64,000 nucleotides of DNA from Photorhabdus khanii NC19 (GTDB lineage Bacteria > Pseudomonadota > Gammaproteobacteria > Enterobacterales > Enterobacteriaceae): NCBI RefSeq assembly GCF_000517265.1, contig NZ_AYSJ01000004.1, positions 261,286-325,285 on the forward strand, written 5' to 3'. Shown one piece after another: positions 25,670-34,268 of the stretch; positions within the stretch are counted from its first letter, which is position 1, and each line of letters begins with the position of its first letter. Under the pieces are notes generated by a model that worked only from the letters and a program-made list of their open reading frames with translations, was not told where the DNA came from and ran no database searches. Both the position numbers and the translations under genes were made by a program.

Positions 25670-26190
25670 AAAACGGTACAGACAGCGCCTTATGACCGTT
25701 ATACCTGCCACCTGTGAGGCAGCACACTGCGATACCACCCGGCGTACGACTCTGAACGCCCATGGTTCGAGCACACCCACGATACCCTGAAGGAGCGGCC
25801 AACAGCATTGCCCCTATGTGAATCCAGAAGCCGGAGAAGCGAGGCTGATTAGCCGCCTGCGCGATTTGTACCTGATGTTAGCCCGAGGGTGTGCAAAGCT
25901 GACTGGCACTGTACGGAATGTAGCACTGATTATTATGGGGAACATTATTGCTTGTCGTACGGTACCAGGCGTTTTAGTCGTGAAACAACTACTGGCGGAA
26001 TCAGTAACATCCGGCGCAGACACATGTGCTTTATGAAATGTTATCTCGCCAGAAACCCGAGAGGGTATCTGGTCAACGCCCAACAGGCTGTCGGCGGAGT
26101 GGAAGGAAGAATATGGACCGGCATATCTTGTGGCTGCAGGCTGATACTGCATGCGGGTTTGCAGGGAACCCCACCTAGCTTGAACATGCC
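25670..26190 (+). pseudogene. Zinc-ribbon island protein, frameshifted
   Basis: Pieces of a zinc-ribbon protein common in P4-like islands occur in order: YDRYTCHL, a TGA, then GSTLRYHPAYDSERPWFEHT; CPYVNPEAGEARLISRLRD in another frame; KADWHCTECSTDYYGEHYC; and QQAVGGVEGRIWTGISC. Cysteine pairs (C-x-x-C) are still recognisable. An in-frame TGA and several frameshifts make it a pseudogene. Confidence 0.5.
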
Positions 26191-26325
26191 CTAGGTTTAG
26201 CCTCTAGGAAGCCCTGATGAGATGTGCAAATCTGGATCCTTAAGTCAGAGCGGATGTCCGGATCAACAAACTTGGAAACCCTACATTAACTTCCTATTGA
26301 TAAGGCCTCCCCTATTTTTGATAGT

Positions 26326-26375
26326 TACGTGAAAAAAACTATAAAAAAATCATAAATTACGTAAAATATAACGTA
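26326..26375 (+). promoter_or_regulatory. DndB-type operator(s) upstream of dndB
   Basis: TACG-N10-CGTA is present exactly at 26358-26375 inside the longer palindrome AATTACGT/ACGTAATT (26355-26378), 37 bp before dndB. A weaker TACG-N10-TATA lies at 26326-26343. From memory, work on Salmonella DndB described repression through a twice-occurring TACGN10CGTA motif; the match suggests the same autoregulation here. Confidence 0.65.
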
Positions 26376-26411
26376 ATTCACCTTACACAATTTGATCAAA
26401 AAACGGACAAA

Positions 26412-27500
26412 ATGATGACTAACATTGATGTAGATTACTGCTACTCATTCCCTGCGCTGCGAGGTATTCAGGCTGGTAAACCTTTTTACGTCGCCATGTG
26501 CCCAATGCGCGTCATCCCTAAAATTTTTAGCTTTGATGAAAATGAAGTTCCGCCTGAATTAAGAGCACAAAGAAGTTTGAACAAAGCACGCATTCCTGAA
26601 ATGGCAAGATATCTAATTGAAAATCCGAAAGATTATATTTTTTCTGCGCTGACCGCATCGATTGCTATTGATGTAAGATTTGATGAGTTTTCTGATTCAA
26701 ATAATCTTGGTACATTACGTGTTCCAATGGAAGCACAGATACTTATCAACGATGGTCAACACCGCCGCAAAGCTATTGAAGATGCTTTGGAACAAATGCC
26801 GGAATTGGGCCAAGATAATATTCCCGTCTTGTTTTTTGTCGACGAAGGGTTGAAGCGCAGCCAGCAAATGTTTGCAGACCTAAACAAGTATGCCATTCGT
26901 CCCAGTCCTTCACTATCGGCACTGTACGATCACCGTGATATCAGCTCAAATCTGGCTCGCTATCTGGCGATGTCCGTTGAGCCGTTTGCCGGGCTGACAG
27001 AACTGGAGAAGTCCAGTATCAGCAAACTATCCAATAAGTTATTTACATTAAGCAGCATTAAACAAGCGACCCGTGCTCTGTTGGGTAAAGATCCTAAAGA
27101 AGGGGATCTCGAAGAAAACACACACATTGCCACACTCTACTGGCAGGCTGTTTACCACGTTATGCCGGACTGGCAACTAGCGGCCAAAAAAGAAGTTTCC
27201 CCTGCACAGCTGCGTCAAGATCATGTACATGCTCATGGTATTGGCCTTCAGGCGCTAGGATTGCTGGGGCGTAGTCTGCTGGCAGAACATCCCGAACACT
27301 GGCAGCAGAAAATAGCTGAACTTAAAGCCTTTGACTGGCGTAAAAGCAATCCCGAACTGAGTAAACGGGCGATGCAGCATGGAAAGCTGAGTAAAACCAG
27401 TGCAGCCATTCAGTTAACCTGTAATGCGCTTAAACATGCCCTCTCACTTCCTCTCACTCCTGAAGAACAGGAGCTAGAGGCTCAAATGGTTATCTCATGA
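26412..27500 (+). CDS. dndB: DNA phosphorothioation regulator DndB
   Basis: 362-residue DndB, the first gene of the dnd modification operon. The DGQHRR motif at residues 114-119, in ILINDGQHRRKAIEDAL, defines this DGQHR/ParB-like family, and MCPMRVIPKIF near 29-39 is typical of the N-terminus. DndB is dispensable for sulfur incorporation itself; homologues act as transcriptional repressors of the operon and may influence modification frequency. Two ATGs open the gene; the SD is weak. The stop overlaps the dndC start by 4 bp (ATGA). Confidence 0.93.
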   Translation: MMTNIDVDYCYSFPALRGIQAGKPFYVAMCPMRVIPKIFSFDENEVPPELRAQRSLNKARIPEMARYLIENPKDYIFSALTASIAIDVRFDEFSDSNNLGTLRVPMEAQILINDGQHRRKAIEDALEQMPELGQDNIPVLFFVDEGLKRSQQMFADLNKYAIRPSPSLSALYDHRDISSNLARYLAMSVEPFAGLTELEKSSISKLSNKLFTLSSIKQATRALLGKDPKEGDLEENTHIATLYWQAVYHVMPDWQLAAKKEVSPAQLRQDHVHAHGIGLQALGLLGRSLLAEHPEHWQQKIAELKAFDWRKSNPELSKRAMQHGKLSKTSAAIQLTCNALKHALSLPLTPEEQELEAQMVIS

Positions 27501-29131
27501 GTAAACTGATTCAGGCCTATGATCTGGCCGAGTATGAAGATTTCATTAATCAAGAGCAATTTGTTGGACGCCCTCTGGCCGAATATGTTGCTGAAGTTCA
27601 AAGAATTTATTGCGCGGATAAACGCCCGTGGGTGATTGGTTATAGCGGCGGTAAAGACTCTTCAGCGGTTATTACGCTGGTGTACTTGGCCTTGCTGGGC
27701 CTGCCTCCTAAAATGCGCAACAAAGATGTTTTTGTGGTGTCATCCGATACGCTGGTAGAAACCCCTGTAGTGGTGGATTTGATCAAAAAGACTATGCTGC
27801 AAATCGAGGCCGGTGCAAAGCGTAACGGATTACCGATCACTCAACATTCGGTGACGCCAAAAATCCATGAAACCTTCTGGGTCAACCTGCTGGGTAAAGG
27901 TTATCCGGCCCCGACCCGTAGTTTTCGCTGGTGTACCGAGCGCATGAAAATCAACCCAGTCAGTGATTTTATTAAAGATAAAGTCAGCCAATTTGATGAA
28001 GTGATTGTTGTTCTGGGTTCACGCAGTAGCGAAAGCGCATCACGTGCGCAGGTTATCGCGAAACATAAGATTGACGGCACACGGCTTGCCCGACATACCA
28101 CCTTACCTAATGCCTTTATCTACACCCCCATCGATACTTGGGATGTGGAAGACGTTTGGAAATTGTTGAGAGGCGCGTTTCGCTATTCTCCCGATGATAT
28201 AAAAGAGTGGGAAAATCCATGGGGGGGAAATAACCGCCCATTATGGACGCTCTATATGGACTCATCTGCTCAGGGAGAGTGCCCACTAGTGATTGATGAT
28301 AGTACCCCATCCTGCGGTAACTCTCGTTTTGGCTGCTGGACCTGTACCGTTGTCACCAAAGATAAAGCAATGGAAAGCCTGATTAAGAATGGTGAAGAGT
28401 GGATGTCCCCATTGCTGAAATATCGCGATCTACTGGCTTTTACGACCGATCCTGCGAATAAAGACAAGTACCGCAACTATAAGCGTCGTACCGGTAAGGT
28501 GAGTTATCAGTACGCCAAAGATGGTGAAGATCCTGGCGCAGAGCGTAAGCATGTTCCCGGTCCCTACTGGCTTAAATACCGTCAGCAGTGGATAAAAGAG
28601 TTGCTGAAAATTGAGCGCGATTTGAATGCTCAGGGCCACACCATTACGTTAATTACGCAACCGGAATTGCATGCAATCCGTCAGGAGTGGCTAAAAGATC
28701 CCAATGAGCCAGATTGGTACGACACTCTGCCCGGTATTTACCGCGAAGTGTATCAGCAGGATCTGGATTGGGTGGTCGACGATCAGTCACGCTTTGACGC
28801 CAGCGATGCTGATTTGCTGGTGCAAATAGCTCAGGGGTTTAATGTTGAGCCAGAGATGGTAATGAAACTGATTGAGCTGGAAGTTTCAATGGAAGGGTTA
28901 AGCCGCCGTCAGGGTATTTTTGACAAGCTCGGCGCCATTTTAAAACAAGACTGGGGCAGTCTTGAAGAGATCCAGCAGCAGCAGGCAATGTTACAAAAAC
29001 GCAATGACCGGGATATTCATCAGGAAGAAGTTGCAAAGCTGGAAGCTGAGCTTCAGGTTTTACAGCGCAGAATTGTCGATGCCAGTGAATCATCTGTATT
29101 TGTAGGTGAGGGAAACGAACGTGTTAATTAA
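27497..29131 (+). CDS. dndC: DNA phosphorothioation protein DndC (PAPS-reductase-like)
   Basis: 544 residues of the adenine-nucleotide alpha-hydrolase / PAPS reductase superfamily. The PP-loop SGGKDS is at 50-55. Cys146 (in FRWCTERMK), Cys262, Cys273, Cys280 and Cys283 (CGNSRFGCWTCT) supply the ligands for the 4Fe-4S cluster. DndC activates the DNA backbone with ATP and takes part in sulfur transfer. It overlaps dndB by 4 bp and dndD by about 11 bp, so BCDE is tightly coupled. No dndA cysteine desulfurase precedes the operon, so a chromosomal IscS-type enzyme presumably supplies sulfur. Confidence 0.95.
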   Translation: MSKLIQAYDLAEYEDFINQEQFVGRPLAEYVAEVQRIYCADKRPWVIGYSGGKDSSAVITLVYLALLGLPPKMRNKDVFVVSSDTLVETPVVVDLIKKTMLQIEAGAKRNGLPITQHSVTPKIHETFWVNLLGKGYPAPTRSFRWCTERMKINPVSDFIKDKVSQFDEVIVVLGSRSSESASRAQVIAKHKIDGTRLARHTTLPNAFIYTPIDTWDVEDVWKLLRGAFRYSPDDIKEWENPWGGNNRPLWTLYMDSSAQGECPLVIDDSTPSCGNSRFGCWTCTVVTKDKAMESLIKNGEEWMSPLLKYRDLLAFTTDPANKDKYRNYKRRTGKVSYQYAKDGEDPGAERKHVPGPYWLKYRQQWIKELLKIERDLNAQGHTITLITQPELHAIRQEWLKDPNEPDWYDTLPGIYREVYQQDLDWVVDDQSRFDASDADLLVQIAQGFNVEPEMVMKLIELEVSMEGLSRRQGIFDKLGAILKQDWGSLEEIQQQQAMLQKRNDRDIHQEEVAKLEAELQVLQRRIVDASESSVFVGEGNERVN

Positions 29132-31121
29132 GCAACTAGTATTGCGTAATTTTCGGGTATTCAGCGGTACGCATGCTATTGATCTGGCCCCCAGAAAGCG
29201 CCCACATGACGTGAATCCCCGACCTATTGTGCTGTTTGGTGGTTTAAACGGCGCTGGAAAAACCTCGATTTTATCGGCAATTCGGCTGGCGTTGTATGGT
29301 CGTTTGGCGTTTGGCCTCGCAACTCAGCAACAGGAATATATCGAGCAGCTTAGCGCATTGATTCACAACGGCGCGTACTATATCGAACAACCGGAAGAAG
29401 CGGCAGTAGCGCTGACGTTCACCTACAATAAAGGCGGCCATGAGGCAGAATTTACCGTCACACGAACCTGGAAAAAAGGCAGGAAAGATCGTCTTTCTCT
29501 ACAACAGGATGGGCAGCTTCTTGATGAGCTGGATTATGACCAATGTCAAGGGTTTCTTAATGAATTAATCCCGCATGGTATCGCCGATCTGTTCTTTTTT
29601 GACGGTGAGAAAATTGCGGAACTGGCGGAAGATGAATCCGGTAATATCCTGCGTACTGCCGTGCGCCGTCTGTTGGGTCTGGACCTGATATCCAAGCTAC
29701 GTAATGACTTAATGATTTTTGTTAAGCGCCTGCAATCTAGTCAGTTAGCAAGCTCTCAGCAACAACAGCTTGCGGAGCTTGAGGCACAAAGTAAAAAATT
29801 AGCCTGTCAGACGGAAGAAATACTGGAAAAAGCCGATTTTGCCAAAACGCGAATTGAGTTTCTATCTAAAGACATTACCCGTTACGAAGGGTTATTGAAT
29901 GCGCAGGGGGGTGCATTTGCCCAGACTAAAGCGCAAGAAAAACAGAAAGTTGAAACGCTGCTAAAAGATAAAGAACATTTGGAAAAAGCATTGCGGCAGG
30001 AATGTGATGGATCGCTACCCTATGCGCTCGCTCCCAATACCTTATCCCTTTTGCTACAACAAATTGCTGATGAAGCACAGATCAAGCAGGCAAAAAGCTT
30101 TGAGAAAGAACTGAGCCAGTTTTTAGCTCAACTCAGAAGCGATATTGCATTGCGCTCCAGCACCACCAGCAAAATTGCAACTGAAGCCATTACCGATAAT
30201 TTGAAAGAGTATATGGCGGCCAAACCCAAAGGCGATTTGCTGTTTGATATCTCTGAACGAGAAGCAGGCATGCTCCAGCAATCAATTGATCGGGACAGCA
30301 AGAGAGCATGGCAGCGTTTCGATCTTTACCGTACACAGTTGGCTGAGATTGAACAACAGTTAGAACAAGCTGCCGCTAATATTGCCCGCGCTCCGGAAGA
30401 CGATCAGCTAATGGATTTCTTTGAGAAATTACGCTACCTGGATCGGCAGCGCGAAGCTCAGCGGCAGAAATATCGTTCACTACTGGAAGAAGCTAAACGC
30501 AAAAAACAGCAGCAACTGGATTGCGTCCGCAAGGTCCAAAAAGCACATGATGCTGCCCGCTATCAGTATGGTTTTAGCAGTTCATTTAAAAACGCCCAAG
30601 AAACGATAAATTTACTCGATCGCTACAGCGACGTATTAACTCAGGCGCGAGTAAAAACGTTGTCTACAAACTTTGAACTGGCCTACCGTAAGCTGGCCCG
30701 TAAAGAGGATTTGCAACTTAATGCACATATCAACCCGGAAGCATTTGATGTAGAGTTGATTGATGAAAATGGCTCGATAATTAATCGTAAATTGCTTTCA
30801 GCTGGTGAAAAGCAGATTTATGCGATTGCGATCCTTGAAGCACTGGCAAAAACCTCTGGCCGTGATTTACCGGTGATTATTGATACGCCGTTAGGACGTC
30901 TGGATTCTCAGCATCGGGATAAGCTAATTAACCATTATTTTCCGGAGGCCAGCCATCAGGTTGTGCTGTTATCTACTGATACAGAAGTGGATGAACGTTA
31001 TTTTGTCGATCAATTGCGTGATGATATTTCTCATGCTTATGAGATCGTTTTTAATACGCATACCAAATCATCCACACTGAAACCCGGCTATTTCTGGGAA
31101 TTAACCAAGGAGACTATCTGA
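29121..31121 (+). CDS. dndD: DNA phosphorothioation protein DndD (SMC-like ATPase)
   Basis: About 666 residues from the GTG at 29121; another GTG at 29106 is in frame but lies closer to AGGG. Walker A is GGLNGAGKTS (about 40-50), the ABC signature is LSAGEKQI near 568 and Walker B VIIDTPLGRLD near 592. The middle (about 200-480) is heptad-rich coiled coil without a CxxC zinc hook. DndD is an RecF/SMC-like ATPase thought to alter DNA structure during sulfur insertion together with DndC and DndE. It overlaps dndC and shares the last base of its stop with dndE. Confidence 0.95.
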   Translation: MLIKQLVLRNFRVFSGTHAIDLAPRKRPHDVNPRPIVLFGGLNGAGKTSILSAIRLALYGRLAFGLATQQQEYIEQLSALIHNGAYYIEQPEEAAVALTFTYNKGGHEAEFTVTRTWKKGRKDRLSLQQDGQLLDELDYDQCQGFLNELIPHGIADLFFFDGEKIAELAEDESGNILRTAVRRLLGLDLISKLRNDLMIFVKRLQSSQLASSQQQQLAELEAQSKKLACQTEEILEKADFAKTRIEFLSKDITRYEGLLNAQGGAFAQTKAQEKQKVETLLKDKEHLEKALRQECDGSLPYALAPNTLSLLLQQIADEAQIKQAKSFEKELSQFLAQLRSDIALRSSTTSKIATEAITDNLKEYMAAKPKGDLLFDISEREAGMLQQSIDRDSKRAWQRFDLYRTQLAEIEQQLEQAAANIARAPEDDQLMDFFEKLRYLDRQREAQRQKYRSLLEEAKRKKQQQLDCVRKVQKAHDAARYQYGFSSSFKNAQETINLLDRYSDVLTQARVKTLSTNFELAYRKLARKEDLQLNAHINPEAFDVELIDENGSIINRKLLSAGEKQIYAIAILEALAKTSGRDLPVIIDTPLGRLDSQHRDKLINHYFPEASHQVVLLSTDTEVDERYFVDQLRDDISHAYEIVFNTHTKSSTLKPGYFWELTKETI

Positions 31122-31474
31122 TGCTCCCGAATCGAATGCAGCTCAGTCGTCAGACAGAAGAGCAGCTTAAGAGATTAAAAGGGTATACCGGGATCACTCC
31201 TAATGTCGCAGCCCGGCTGGCATTTTTCCGTTCAGTAGAAAGTGAGTTTCGTTATTCGCCTGAGCGGGATAGTAAAAAGCTAGATGGCACGCTTGTGTTG
31301 GATAAAATTACGTGGCTAGGGGAAACACTGCAAGTTACGGAGCTTGTCTTGAAGATGCTTTATCCGCAGATAGCGCAGAAGGACATGATTAAGGCGTGGG
31401 CAGCACATGTTGAGGATGGGATTGCTGCGTTGAGGAATTATCGTAGTCTTAGAGATTTTTTCATGGGAATATAA
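31121..31474 (+). CDS. dndE: DNA phosphorothioation protein DndE
   Basis: 117 residues, the usual DndE size. DndE proteins form tetramers with a preference for nicked double-stranded DNA and complete the modification complex. The sequence is helical and Lys/Arg-rich near the start (QLSRQTEEQLKRLKGYTGIT), followed by NVAARLAFFRSVES. It overlaps dndD by one base (TGATG). It ends 11 bp before the shared hairpin that separates it from the opposing operon. Confidence 0.92.
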   Translation: MLPNRMQLSRQTEEQLKRLKGYTGITPNVAARLAFFRSVESEFRYSPERDSKKLDGTLVLDKITWLGETLQVTELVLKMLYPQIAQKDMIKAWAAHVEDGIAALRNYRSLRDFFMGI

Positions 31475-31484
31475 ACAAAAATAA

Positions 31485-31517
31485 AAGGGATACGGAATAT
31501 TAGTTTCCATATCCCTT
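31485..31517 (-). terminator. Terminator between dndE and the leftward restriction operon
   Basis: Arms AAGGGATA / TATCCCTT (31485-31492, 31510-31517) extend inward with GGAA/TTCC. Leftward, the strand continues into TTTTATTTTTGTTT, an excellent T-tract for the five-gene leftward operon. Rightward the T-tract is poor. Confidence 0.75.
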
Positions 31518-31529
31518 ACAAACTTGAAA

Positions 31530-33068
31530 TTATTTCAATAACAGGTCCTTACTATCAAAAAATATTATTTCTTTATCAGTTGAATCCTTCTGAAATTGAA
31601 ATAATTCCAGTCCCATTGTTGAGGCAAGAGTATTTATTTCTTTTTGGTTCATATCGGAACTGGATACAATGACTGAGAAAATGAACTTATTAACTAACTC
31701 AACGTTATTAATAAACCAAACAGGAAATATACTATTAAACAATACTTCCTCACTAACATTGACATATCTGGCTAAACTCATAAATCTATCATGGTGATCT
31801 AAAGGAATGCATTGTTCATAGTACTGAAATAAATCATCGGACTCGATACCCAGCTTTTGAGCTATATCAGTTATATTATCAGATAAGGCTCTCCATAATT
31901 CTTCTTCTGGGTTTAAACCATCAATTGATGGTAAGGATATAACTGGTATAACTTTACCAACAAGTTTACTTATTTTTGCACGCATATCGGCATCAAAAAC
32001 AGCAAAAAAATTAAACCCTATGGTTTTATTAGGGTTGAAGTGTTTTACTACCTTTTCGATATCCGACTCACCATCTTTAAAGCTTACTATATGATAGTCA
32101 TAGGCAATGTCAGAAGCAGCTCGGTTCAACATACCATTAAGAAATAAGTAAGAAAACTTGTCTTCAACAATAAAAACTCCTTTTTTTCTTGGTTTAATAC
32201 CTAGTGCAGTGAAATACTTTCTTTCATGTTTAGGGGATACAACGTTAATCCCTGCGCTGCTAATATTAGAAATTAATCTGACATTATTAATACCAACTTT
32301 ATTTAAAATCGACTCAGAGTGACTAGACAATAATATCCAAATACCTCTTTGTGATGATATATAAGCTAGATAGTCCATTAAATATTCCTGGCTATACACA
32401 GATATACAATTTTCTATTTCATCTATGAGTAAAACAGAATGAGCATCGATCCAATTTACGAACCAAAAAATATACATACATAAATATTCACCAGCCCCCA
32501 TTTCAAGACAAGTATATTCCACTCCATTAGGCAGGGTGACTCTGATAAAGGGGAATGTATAATCATCTTCTAATGCACCTTCAACTTCATAAATCTCTAT
32601 TTTTGAGTAAACCCTTCCTATGACATTTCCTATTACATTGATATTTTCTTTTTTTCCCAACAATCCGTTTGGTTCAAGCCCCTCAATAAAATCCTCAATA
32701 TTCTCAGAACTATTCAAGAAATTTATAATTTTATTACATTCCACTGATGGCTCAAGGTAATTAACAGAAATATCTTCAATATTTTCAACCTCAGAGTTAT
32801 CCTTTATTAAAGAAATGTTAATATCAGCTTCATCTAATCTCGTTCTATATAGATCATTTTTCTTAATATGAGAATAGATTGATTTTAGGATAGTACTCTT
32901 ACCTATTCCATTTTTACCACAAATTACCGAAATGCCATTATTTAATTCTAAGCAAAATTTATCAGATATCCCTTTAGCATCACTGATTAAAACTTGACGA
33001 AGTTGGCAATTATAATTAGATAAATCTTGAGTTCTACGCCACCCATCACAAAATTTGGCTAGCCTCAT
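31530..33068 (-). CDS. AAA ATPase with TOPRIM/DUF4435-like C-terminus, appended to dndFGH
   Basis: 512 residues. Walker A GKNGIGKST at 51-59, a signature-like MGAGEYLCM near 190, Walker B VLLIDEIE at 212-219 and an H-loop SSHSES near 248 make an SMC/OLD-type ABC ATPase. From about 297 the chain changes to VFIVEDKFSYLF (Glu302) and FFAVFDADMRAK (Asp359, Asp361), the acidic pattern of TOPRIM-like DUF4435 regions in OLD-family nucleases. The start lies 4 bp after the DUF262 stop with AAGGAG overlapping it. It is the last gene of the dndFGH operon and much more AT-rich than dndFGH. A DNA-bound nuclease effector is a reasonable guess. Confidence 0.75.
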   Translation of the reverse strand: MRLAKFCDGWRRTQDLSNYNCQLRQVLISDAKGISDKFCLELNNGISVICGKNGIGKSTILKSIYSHIKKNDLYRTRLDEADINISLIKDNSEVENIEDISVNYLEPSVECNKIINFLNSSENIEDFIEGLEPNGLLGKKENINVIGNVIGRVYSKIEIYEVEGALEDDYTFPFIRVTLPNGVEYTCLEMGAGEYLCMYIFWFVNWIDAHSVLLIDEIENCISVYSQEYLMDYLAYISSQRGIWILLSSHSESILNKVGINNVRLISNISSAGINVVSPKHERKYFTALGIKPRKKGVFIVEDKFSYLFLNGMLNRAASDIAYDYHIVSFKDGESDIEKVVKHFNPNKTIGFNFFAVFDADMRAKISKLVGKVIPVISLPSIDGLNPEEELWRALSDNITDIAQKLGIESDDLFQYYEQCIPLDHHDRFMSLARYVNVSEEVLFNSIFPVWFINNVELVNKFIFSVIVSSSDMNQKEINTLASTMGLELFQFQKDSTDKEIIFFDSKDLLLK

Positions 33069-33072
33069 TCGG

Positions 33073-34263
33073 TCACTCCTTCCAATCTTCCGCGAGATCT
33101 TCTATGATAAATTTTACATTAACATTCTTATCTTCCATAAGACATACAAATTCATTAAGAGAATTGTTATCTTTTCTTTGTAAACATGAAAGACCAATCC
33201 CCGCTCTGAGACAGGAGAAATTTTGTATAATATCTCTAATAATAATCGAACCAATAGACATAACTCGTGAAGAACTTCTTTCAATATAAATCATTAATAA
33301 TTCACGAAGACATTTCTCATCAATATTAAAGAAAGATAAAATCTCGGATGGAATTTTCTCATTTGCTTTAACATGGGCCTTAGCTGATTCCAAATTAAAG
33401 AATGCGTTATATATCTGTTTATTTTCAAAATCTTCACCATAGATATTCATGCATGAAATTAGATATATCCAGTTCAAAGACGATGCTTTCGTAAGATTAG
33501 TGCTTATTTCCATGTTTTTTATATGGGAACTAAAAGCACCAAATATCTTTATCGTATCTTTAATAGCAATAGATATTTTACTATCGAAACTGGTATCATT
33601 ACGATATCTATTGGTTAAATTTGCATCACTGAGTTGATAGCGAATACTTTTCTTCTCAAGAAGAAGGCAAACACGAGAAAGTAAATCATTGTAAGCCATC
33701 CTAGAGTTACTAAATCCAAGAATGCCTTTATCAACACCAAGTTCATCCATATAAGAAACAAAGGATGATATATCATCACGTACATCACCGAAGATAGCAT
33801 TCCTAGCCTCAGATGAGGTCAGCTTTATTGTTTGGTTTAATCTATAGAAAAGCTCGCTAGGTTCACCTTGATTATATTCAGTTATCTCATAAATAGTAAT
33901 ACCAAAACGCTCAATCTTTCTTTGGATATCTGGATGTAAGTCTTTAAATTTTTTGCCATGTAGTTCGACAATGTCTTCATCCTTAGGTTCGATAAGACCA
34001 TCAATTTGAAATTGATTATCCAAAAAATCCCGAATAGCAGTCAGTCTCTGCTGTCCATCTAAAACTTCAGCTTTTCCATTGCCAATAGATACAGTGTGTA
34101 TTGGTGGGATGTACCATTCACGAAGAATGGAGTCGATTAATAATTTCTTTTTTTTCGTCGTCCAAACTTCACCACGTTGGAAGTCAGGTCTAAGATCTAG
34201 CTCCCCATCTTTAATATCCGCATAAACACTTTTTATTTTATTTGTAGTATCTTTTATGATCAT
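33073..34263 (-). CDS. DUF262 (DGQQR) protein, appended to dndFGH
   Basis: 396 residues. The N-terminal half is a clear DUF262/ParB-like domain: DFQRGEVWTTKKKKLLIDSI at 27-46 and VLDGQQRLTAI at 67-77. DUF262 is the nucleotide-using domain of GmrS and of SspE, the restriction partner of the Ssp PT system, but those carry a DUF1524 HNH nuclease that is absent here; the C-terminal 230 residues are alpha-helical with no H-N-H pattern. It begins 5 bp after the dndH stop and ends 4 bp before the AAA gene, so it is translated from the dndFGH message. It may sense PT state or nucleotides and control its ATPase neighbour. Confidence 0.78.
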   Translation of the reverse strand: MIIKDTTNKIKSVYADIKDGELDLRPDFQRGEVWTTKKKKLLIDSILREWYIPPIHTVSIGNGKAEVLDGQQRLTAIRDFLDNQFQIDGLIEPKDEDIVELHGKKFKDLHPDIQRKIERFGITIYEITEYNQGEPSELFYRLNQTIKLTSSEARNAIFGDVRDDISSFVSYMDELGVDKGILGFSNSRMAYNDLLSRVCLLLEKKSIRYQLSDANLTNRYRNDTSFDSKISIAIKDTIKIFGAFSSHIKNMEISTNLTKASSLNWIYLISCMNIYGEDFENKQIYNAFFNLESAKAHVKANEKIPSEILSFFNIDEKCLRELLMIYIERSSSRVMSIGSIIIRDIIQNFSCLRAGIGLSCLQRKDNNSLNEFVCLMEDKNVNVKFIIEDLAEDWKE

Positions 34264-34268
34264 GTCGT

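Noticed and set aside
25489-25671. 60-residue minus-strand frame in the fragment region
   Set aside because: No family recognised and surrounded by decayed sequence; likely chance or fragment.
26210-26325. Possible left attachment site of the dnd island
   Set aside because: No leuX-like sequence found in this stretch; the outer boundary remains unknown.
33073-34263. Calling the DUF262 gene a full SspE or GmrSD enzyme
   Set aside because: The DUF1524/HNH nuclease half (H-I-x-P and following H-N-H residues) is absent; only the DUF262 domain is supported.
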